Origin: JBOFEH01 sp051650265
Lineage (GTDB): Bacteria > Bacillota > Clostridia > Lachnospirales > Cellulosilyticaceae
DNA: 10,490 nucleotides
Reading direction: 5' to 3'
Assembly: GCA_051650265.1 (NCBI GenBank)
Contig: JBOFIR010000215.1
Span: forward strand, 1-10,490
How positions within the stretch are numbered: the first letter of the stretch is position 1; each line of letters begins with the position of its first letter. Below, one piece after another: positions 6,200 through 10,490 of this stretch. Under the pieces are notes generated by a model that saw only the letters and a program-made list of their open reading frames with translations, did not search any database and was not told where the DNA came from. A program made the position numbers and the translations under genes.

Positions 6200-6826
6200 A
6201 TGAATTCAGCGGAGAAAGTACTAAAAGAGGGCTATATCCAAAGCGCAGAACCATGGAACTACGTGGTTAATAGGCGCGAAACATTTGAGGTGTTAGCGCC
6301 ACAAAAAGATTGTATTTTATTTATTGGGGATTCTATTACACAACGTAATGAATGGGCTGAAATGTTCGAGAATCCTAAGATTCTTAATAGAGGGATTGAT
6401 AGCGATCGAATCTCATGGCTACAAATGCGTATGCCAAATATTCTTTCAAACACACCAACTAAAATCTTTATCAAAATCGGAATCAATGACATCATGGATG
6501 GTAAGCCAGCTGCTCAGATGATTGAGGAATATGAAGAGCTACTACAACAATTTAAGACATTAGAGGGGACACAAGTATTTGTACAAAGCTGTCTACCTGT
6601 CAATAACAGTGTGTATGCACATCCAATCAACAATGAGCGTGTACAAGCTTTCAATGCAGCGCTTAAGGAACTTGTTACAGCATATGACTATACATTTGTG
6701 AATCTATATGATCACTTTGTGACACAAAATAATGAGTTAGAGAGTGAGTATACACGTGATGGGGTACACCTTAATGGTGCAGGTTACTTAGTATGGAAGA
6801 AACAAATTGAGGATTTAGTAAAATAG
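6200..6826 (+). CDS. SGNH/GDSL-family hydrolase, probable deacylase
   Basis: An intracellular esterase of the SGNH (GDSL) superfamily, 208 residues from the chosen start. The four conserved blocks are present: block I FIGDSIT with nucleophile Ser45, block II NRGID with Gly65, block III GIND with Asn96, and block V RDGVHLN with Asp187 and His190. The frame is also open from ATG 6188, but that codon has no ribosome binding site. ATG 6200 is preceded by GGGGGT at the right distance, so I use it. There is no signal peptide or membrane segment. Related proteins in sugar clusters are carbohydrate acetylesterases (for example in the CE2/CE3/rhamnogalacturonan acetylesterase-like groups). With the alpha/beta-hydrolase upstream this gives two unrelated esterase folds in one locus. 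Its promoter carries the same 15-bp element as the GH31 gene. The exact substrate is unknown. Confidence 0.86.
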   Translation: MNSAEKVLKEGYIQSAEPWNYVVNRRETFEVLAPQKDCILFIGDSITQRNEWAEMFENPKILNRGIDSDRISWLQMRMPNILSNTPTKIFIKIGINDIMDGKPAAQMIEEYEELLQQFKTLEGTQVFVQSCLPVNNSVYAHPINNERVQAFNAALKELVTAYDYTFVNLYDHFVTQNNELESEYTRDGVHLNGAGYLVWKKQIEDLVK

Positions 6827-6830
6827 TAGT

Positions 6831-6867
6831 AAAAAAAGGCGATCTGCTTTGCAGATCGCCTTTTTAT
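6831..6867. terminator. Bidirectional terminator between the SGNH gene and lacI
   Basis: GGCGATCTGC and its exact complement GCAGATCGCC close on a TTT loop (6838-6860). Seven A residues lie on one side and TTTTTATTT on the other. It can end both the plus-strand SGNH transcript and the minus-strand lacI transcript, whose stop codon abuts it. Confidence 0.9.
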
Positions 6868-7923
6868 TTACGAAGTTTCGGAAAAGGATTGAATTCGTGC
6901 AGGTGCACAGGAAGCACGCTCAATGAGATATGCGCTGTAGCGTGTGTGTGTTTTCTCACCTTTATTTTCGGCTTTAATAAGGTCAAAAAGGACACGTATA
7001 CTTTCGAGGCCGATTTCACGTATCGGCTGTGCAATGGTGGTAAGTGGTGGGTTACAGTACTCGGAAAGTTCGATACCATCAAAGCCAATGACAGAATAGT
7101 CATAGGGGATATTGTAGCCTTTTTCAAAAATTGCGCGGCTAGCTCCGATAGCGAGTATATCGGAGAGGGCAAAGAGGGCAGTAAAGTGAGCACCACTTTC
7201 TAAGAGTTCTTTAGTACAGAGATAGCCGTTTTGTAGCGAGTATTCTTCAAGTTCGGGATGAAAATAGCGAATGAGCTCAGGATTGAGATGAATACCATGA
7301 TCAAGGAGCGCTTGCGTATAACCATCAAAGCGGCTTCGTCCGATACTTTCGTCACGTGCAGGCATCAAAATGGCGATCTCTCTATGACCGAGGGCGCATA
7401 GATAAGCCACTGCTTTGTAACTTTCCTTAAAGTCGTCAATACAGACAGAAGAGTAGGTATTGCTATGGGCACTTGCTGCAGAAGAGGTACACATCACAAA
7501 GGGCACATCGAGGCGTGAGAGCTTCTCACTTTGATGGGTGAATTTTCCCCCCACAAAGATAATGCCTACCAGATTTTTTTCCTTGATGAGTTCAAGTGCT
7601 GTATCCACTTCATCTGCATCAGGATCAACCTGATGCAGAAGCATGGAATGCTTGCGGCTGTGCAGCTCCCGTTCAAGTACTTTAAGAAGCGGTGAGAAGA
7701 AGGGATTGGCAATCCCTTTGACCAGTACAGCGATGGTATTAGTATTGAGGCGTCGTAGATTACGCGCACTATTATTGGGTACATAGTTTTGTTCTTTGAT
7801 CACTTGGAGAATACGTGCGCGTGTATCGGCATTGACTTCAGGATGGCCATTGATGGCGCGTGATACAGTACTGACGCCAACGCCACAAAGTTTAGCAATA
7901 TCCTTGATATTTGGTGAAGACAT
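6868..7923 (-). CDS. LacI-family transcriptional repressor
   Basis: A 351-residue regulator of LacI/GalR type. The N-terminal helix-turn-helix is IKDIAKLCGVGVSTVSRAINGHPEV (residues 6-30), with the hinge-side motif NYVPNNSARNLRR following. The periplasmic-binding-protein-like sensor domain starts with TIAVLVKGIANPFFSPLL and includes the SVIGFDGIELSEYCNPPLTTIAQP block near the C-terminus. Although the frame is open to ATG 7965, GGGGGAG lies 6 bases before ATG 7923 and the homology starts there (MSSPNIKDIAKLC). It is transcribed divergently from a sugar ABC-importer operon, with two matching operators in between. It should repress both that operon and itself, and release DNA on binding the imported sugar or a breakdown product. 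The effector is not predictable from sequence. Confidence 0.92.
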   Translation of the reverse strand: MSSPNIKDIAKLCGVGVSTVSRAINGHPEVNADTRARILQVIKEQNYVPNNSARNLRRLNTNTIAVLVKGIANPFFSPLLKVLERELHSRKHSMLLHQVDPDADEVDTALELIKEKNLVGIIFVGGKFTHQSEKLSRLDVPFVMCTSSAASAHSNTYSSVCIDDFKESYKAVAYLCALGHREIAILMPARDESIGRSRFDGYTQALLDHGIHLNPELIRYFHPELEEYSLQNGYLCTKELLESGAHFTALFALSDILAIGASRAIFEKGYNIPYDYSVIGFDGIELSEYCNPPLTTIAQPIREIGLESIRVLFDLIKAENKGEKTHTRYSAYLIERASCAPARIQSFSETS

Positions 7924-7974
7924 CTCAAACTCCCCCTTATTGATAACTTGTACGATAACATACATATTTGTTTC

Positions 7975-8003
7975 ATTTTACTACCAATAACGTTACCGAA
8001 CAA
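7975..8003 (-). promoter_or_regulatory. Predicted promoter of the lacI-type gene
   Basis: On the minus strand: -35 TTGTTC (7998-8003), a 17-base spacer and -10 TAAAAT (7975-7980), 52 bases before the chosen start codon. The spacer is almost filled by operator 1, so repressor binding here would block polymerase, which fits autoregulation. Confidence 0.55.
7983..7998. promoter_or_regulatory. LacI-type operator 1 (autoregulatory)
   Basis: Minus-strand reading CGGTAACGTTATTGGT, with the central palindrome TAACGTTA and the CG centre typical of LacI/GalR operators. It shares CGG-W-AACGTTA with operator 2, 118 bp away centre to centre. Confidence 0.65.
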
Positions 8004-8061
8004 TATAAAATTGTAAAATTCACTATTAAATAAAATATTTTAAATATTAAATAAAAAACTA

Positions 8062-8090
8062 TTGTATAAATTTAACAAATATGTTAGATT
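8062..8090 (+). promoter_or_regulatory. Predicted promoter of the sugar ABC-importer operon
   Basis: -35 TTGTAT (8062-8067), a 17-base spacer and -10 TAGATT (8085-8090), with TG one base before the -10 (extended form). The predicted transcription start is near 8097, directly before operator 2. Confidence 0.55.
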
Positions 8091-8102
8091 GAAGTTAGGA
8101 AT

Positions 8103-8117
8103 CGGAAACGTTACCAA
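8103..8117. promoter_or_regulatory. LacI-type operator 2 (importer operon)
   Basis: CGGAAACGTTACCAA, an imperfect palindrome (GGAAACGTTACC) with a CG centre. It starts about 6 bases after the predicted transcription start of the importer operon, a classic place for repression. It partly resembles a CcpA cre site too, but matches operator 1 better. Confidence 0.65.
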
Positions 8118-8163
8118 AACAACCTATCAAGTCCTATTTGATGAATAAGGGAGAGGATTAGCT

Positions 8164-9510
8164 ATGAAAATCAAAAAAATAGTAGGTTCATTTTTAAGTC
8201 TTACAATGGTCTTTTCATTAGCTGCATGTGGTACAAAACAAGAGGCAAAAGAAATCTATTTCTTGAATTTCAAACCAGAAATCGCAGAGGTCTATCAAAA
8301 AATTTCTGATGAGTATTACAAAGAGACTGGTGTACGTGTCAAAGTGGTGACCGCTGCTAGTGGTACATATGAGACAACACTCAAAGCAGAGATGGCAAAG
8401 TCAGATGCACCAACCATCTTCCAAATCAATGGGCCTGTAGGTTACCAGTCATGGAAAGATTATTGCGTAGATCTTAAAGATTCCAAACTTTATAGCTACC
8501 TCACAGATAAGAGTCTTGCAGTTACAAGTGGTGATGGGGTCTATGGTATTCCATACGTTGTAGAAGGTTATGGGATTATCTACAATGATGCGATTATGCA
8601 AAAGTACTTTGCACTCCCAGACAAATCAGTCAGCATCGGTTCTACTCAGGAAATCAACAATTTCCAAACGTTATCTGATGTGGTCACTGATATGACCAAA
8701 CACAAAGATGACCTTGGGATTAAAGGGGTATTTGCATCCACATCACTTGGTGCAGGCGAGCAGTGGCGCTGGCAAACACACTTAGCCAACGTGCCATTTT
8801 ACTATGAATTTGCTGAGAACAAAGACTATGACAATAGTATCTTAGCAGGGCTTAACTCAAAAACAATCGATTTTAAATACAATAAAAATTATCAAAACAT
8901 CTTTGATTTGTATAGCAATAATTCAGTAACAGAGAAAGGTCTTCTTGGAGGCAAATCTGTGGATGACTCTATGGCTGAGTTTGCACTTGGTCAAGCAGCA
9001 ATGGTTCAGAATGGTAACTGGGCATGGTCACAAATCAAAGGGGTATCAGGTAACGTTGTTGGTGAAAATGACATCAAATACTTACCAATCTATACAGGTA
9101 TGCCTGGTGAAGAATCACAAGGCTTATGTGTGGGAACAGAAAACTACTTTGCAATCAATAGTAAAGTCTCTAAAGATAAACAAGATATGTCAGTGGCTTT
9201 TCTTGAGTGGCTCTTCTCTAGTGACACCGGCAAAGGCTATGTGACAAACGATCTTGGCTTCATCGCACCATTTAATACATTTAAAGACAATGAAAAACCA
9301 GCTGATCCACTTGCAAGAGAAGTACTTGCTTGGATGGAAAAAGATGTGAAGTCTGTGCCATGGACATTTGCAGCATTCCCAAGTGAAAACTTCAAAAATG
9401 ACTTTGGTAGTGCACTTCTTGAGTATGCACAAGGTCAGAAGAGCTGGGATGATGTGGTAAAAGTTGTTAAAGATTCTTGGGAAAGAGAAAGTGCAGCAAA
9501 AGCACAATAA
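8164..9510 (+). CDS. Sugar ABC transporter substrate-binding lipoprotein
   Basis: A 448-residue extracellular solute-binding protein (family 1, the MalE/MsmE type) that captures an oligosaccharide outside the cell and delivers it to the membrane permeases. The signal peptide (MKIKK, then a hydrophobic stretch) ends in the lipobox LAAC with Cys22, so the mature protein is anchored as a lipoprotein. The N-lobe contains SGTYETTLKAEMAKSDAPTI and a family-type segment, INGPVGYQSW. The C-terminal half has the typical MVQNGNWAWSQIKG helix and FLEWLFSSDTGKGYVTNDLGFIAPF. Length is normal for the family. A purine-rich ribosome binding site (GGGAGAGGA) lies 6 bases before the ATG. It is first in the operon, downstream of the LacI operator. 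MsmE-like proteins bind raffinose, isomaltooligosaccharides and similar alpha-glucosides or galactosides, which would suit a GH31 partner, but binding residues cannot be assigned here. Confidence 0.92.
   Translation: MKIKKIVGSFLSLTMVFSLAACGTKQEAKEIYFLNFKPEIAEVYQKISDEYYKETGVRVKVVTAASGTYETTLKAEMAKSDAPTIFQINGPVGYQSWKDYCVDLKDSKLYSYLTDKSLAVTSGDGVYGIPYVVEGYGIIYNDAIMQKYFALPDKSVSIGSTQEINNFQTLSDVVTDMTKHKDDLGIKGVFASTSLGAGEQWRWQTHLANVPFYYEFAENKDYDNSILAGLNSKTIDFKYNKNYQNIFDLYSNNSVTEKGLLGGKSVDDSMAEFALGQAAMVQNGNWAWSQIKGVSGNVVGENDIKYLPIYTGMPGEESQGLCVGTENYFAINSKVSKDKQDMSVAFLEWLFSSDTGKGYVTNDLGFIAPFNTFKDNEKPADPLAREVLAWMEKDVKSVPWTFAAFPSENFKNDFGSALLEYAQGQKSWDDVVKVVKDSWERESAAKAQ
9049..9063 (+). promoter_or_regulatory. 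Candidate intragenic LacI operator
   Basis: GGTAACGTTGTTGGT inside the binding-protein gene matches operator 1 (minus-strand GGTAACGTTATTGGT) at 14 of 15 bases. It encodes part of Ser-Gly-Asn-Val-Val-Gly, so the match could be chance. Auxiliary operators within the first structural gene are known for lac (O2). Confidence 0.3.
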
Positions 9511-9525
9511 CCTAAAGTATTGAAG

Positions 9526-9565
9526 AAGAGAGTGAGTCAAGGCTTAGGGGTGACTCACTCTTTTT
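9526..9565 (+). terminator. Intercistronic terminator-like hairpin between binding protein and permease
   Basis: GAGTGAGTCA (9530-9539) pairs perfectly with TGACTCACTC (9551-9560), and four further A/G-T pairs are possible at the base. TTTTT follows directly. It lies 15 bases after the binding-protein stop and before the permease gene. It probably allows partial read-through and protects the upstream message, giving more binding protein than permease. Confidence 0.8.
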
Positions 9566-9592
9566 GACTCAAAAAAGATGGAGGAGAAAGTT

Positions 9593-10435
9593 ATGGAAAA
9601 AACATTAAAGAAGTATTTCCCTTTATTTGTACTTCCAACGCTTATTGCGTTTACAATTGCCTTTCTCATTCCTTTTGTGATGGGGGTAGGCTTGTCCTTT
9701 ACAGAATTTACAACGGTTACAGATGCTAAGTGGGTAGGGTTTGATAACTATATCAAGGCGTTCTCAAATCCAGACTTCCTGAATGCACTTTGGTTTACTG
9801 TGAAGTTTGCAGTGGTAGCAGTTGTGACAATTAATGTATTTGCCTTTGCTTTAGCACTTTTACTCACAAGGGGAATGAGAGGAACCAATTATTTTAGAAC
9901 CATATTCTTTATGCCAAACCTGATTGGTGGGATCGTATTAGGTTATATTTGGCAGCTTATTATCAACGGTGTCTTATACAAATTTGGGGTGACCCTCACG
10001 TTCAAGCCAGAGTATGGCTTCTGGGGGTTGGTGATCCTCATGAACTGGCAACTTATTGGGTATATGATGATTATTTATATTGCTGGTATACAGAGTATAC
10101 CAGACACTTTGATCGAGGCGGCCAAGATTGATGGGGCAACCCCTTTCAAGATCTTACGAAGTATCACCATCCCGTTGGTGATGCCATCGATCACCATTTG
10201 TCTTTTCTTAACGGTATCCAATGCTTTCAAGCTCTTTGACCAGAACTTGGCACTGACGGCAGGGGCACCTTCCAACAAGACTGCCATGCTTGCATTAGAT
10301 ATCTATAATACATTCTATGGCAAAGTTGGCTGGGAAGGTGTAGGTCAGGCTAAAGCGGTGATTTTCTTTGTGATTGTGGCACTGATCACCATTCCACAAC
10401 TTATTTTCACAAGACGTAAGGAGGTTGAGCACTGA
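9593..10435 (+). CDS. Sugar ABC transporter permease, MalF/UgpA type
   Basis: A 280-residue inner-membrane permease with about six transmembrane helices: the first is FVLPTLIAFTIAFLIPFVMG, and later ones include the FAVVAVVTINVFAFALALLL and AVIFFVIVALITIPQLI stretches. The cytoplasmic EAA loop that docks the ATPase is IEAAKIDGATPFKILRSITI (about residues 174-193), with the expected Gly. The frame also opens at ATG 9578. However, GGAGGAG (9580-9586) overlaps that codon and lies 6 bases before ATG 9593, so the latter is the likely start. It pairs with the second permease, which begins at 10435 with a one-base overlap of stop and start. Expression follows the binding-protein gene through a leaky hairpin. 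No ATPase is seen nearby; a shared MsmK/UgpC-type ATPase from elsewhere is usual for this family. Confidence 0.92.
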   Translation: MEKTLKKYFPLFVLPTLIAFTIAFLIPFVMGVGLSFTEFTTVTDAKWVGFDNYIKAFSNPDFLNALWFTVKFAVVAVVTINVFAFALALLLTRGMRGTNYFRTIFFMPNLIGGIVLGYIWQLIINGVLYKFGVTLTFKPEYGFWGLVILMNWQLIGYMMIIYIAGIQSIPDTLIEAAKIDGATPFKILRSITIPLVMPSITICLFLTVSNAFKLFDQNLALTAGAPSNKTAMLALDIYNTFYGKVGWEGVGQAKAVIFFVIVALITIPQLIFTRRKEVEH

Positions 10436-10490
10436 TGGCAAAAGAGAAGACATATGAACCAAAGGCCAAAGATTCACCACTTAATAGCGT
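10435..10490 (+). CDS. Second sugar ABC permease (MalG/UgpE type), start only
   Basis: An ATG at 10435 overlaps the TGA of the preceding permease gene by one base (TGATG) and is preceded by AAGGAGG. Only 18 complete codons are in the window, reading MAKEKTYEPKAKDSPLNS, a hydrophilic N-terminus before the expected first membrane helix. The assignment rests on position: MalF-type permeases are nearly always followed by a MalG-type partner, and the coupled start fits. The sequence itself is too short to show the family. Confidence 0.7.
   Translation, partial: MAKEKTYEPKAKDSPLNS

Noticed and set aside
8103..8117. CcpA catabolite-repression (cre) site
   Set aside because: The outer TG and CA positions of the cre consensus are partly missing, and the site matches operator 1 of the local LacI-type repressor better. 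Dual use is not excluded.
8661..8680. Another AACGTT-centred site in the binding-protein gene
   Set aside because: It matches the operators only over about nine central bases. A six-base core is expected a few times by chance in a window of this size.
1..10490. CRISPR array, insertion sequence, or phage genes
   Set aside because: No regularly spaced repeats, transposase-like proteins or phage structural genes were seen on either strand.

Overview
The window looks like chromosomal DNA from a low-GC, Gram-positive-type bacterium (Bacillota; a gut-associated Clostridia or Erysipelotrichia relative is my best guess). The reasons are AT-rich intergenic regions with TTGnnn-17-TAAAAT promoters, strong AAAGGAG/AGGAGG ribosome binding sites, hairpin-plus-T-tract terminators, a lipobox solute-binding protein and a MATE/MarR pair. 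No taxonomic marker gene is present, so the species cannot be named.

Left edge (1-1700, minus strand): a MarR-family regulator gene is followed by its own terminator, then a separately promoted MATE efflux transporter. The transporter is cut off at its C-terminus where the sequence changes abruptly, at about position 80-100, into a GC-rich stretch of different character. This may be a chimeric contig end or a recombination junction.

Centre (1800-6830, plus strand): a GH31 glycoside hydrolase, an alpha/beta-hydrolase esterase, a dGTPase-like HD phosphohydrolase and an SGNH hydrolase. None of the three carbohydrate-type enzymes has a signal peptide, so they are probably cytoplasmic. The promoters of the GH31, esterase and SGNH genes all carry a version of the palindrome TTTTA-S-TAAAA just behind the -35 box, which suggests common control by a regulator not identified here. 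A small minus-strand ORF with a good ribosome binding site lies in the gap after the dGTPase gene and reads through a perfect 21-bp hairpin.

Right part (6868-10490): a LacI-family repressor gene (minus) diverges from a sugar ABC-importer operon (plus) encoding a lipoprotein binding protein, a MalF-type permease and the start of a second permease. The 240-bp divergent region holds two related operators centred on AACGTT. One lies inside the lacI promoter spacer and the other just downstream of the predicted importer start site. A near-identical third site lies inside the binding-protein gene. A terminator-like hairpin separates the binding protein from the permeases.

Taken together, the locus reads as a system for importing an oligosaccharide, probably ester-decorated, and dismantling it in the cytoplasm: ABC import, removal of acyl groups by two unrelated esterase folds, and alpha-glycoside cleavage by the GH31 enzyme. 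No ABC ATPase is seen; such importers often share one encoded elsewhere. The substrate cannot be determined from sequence alone.
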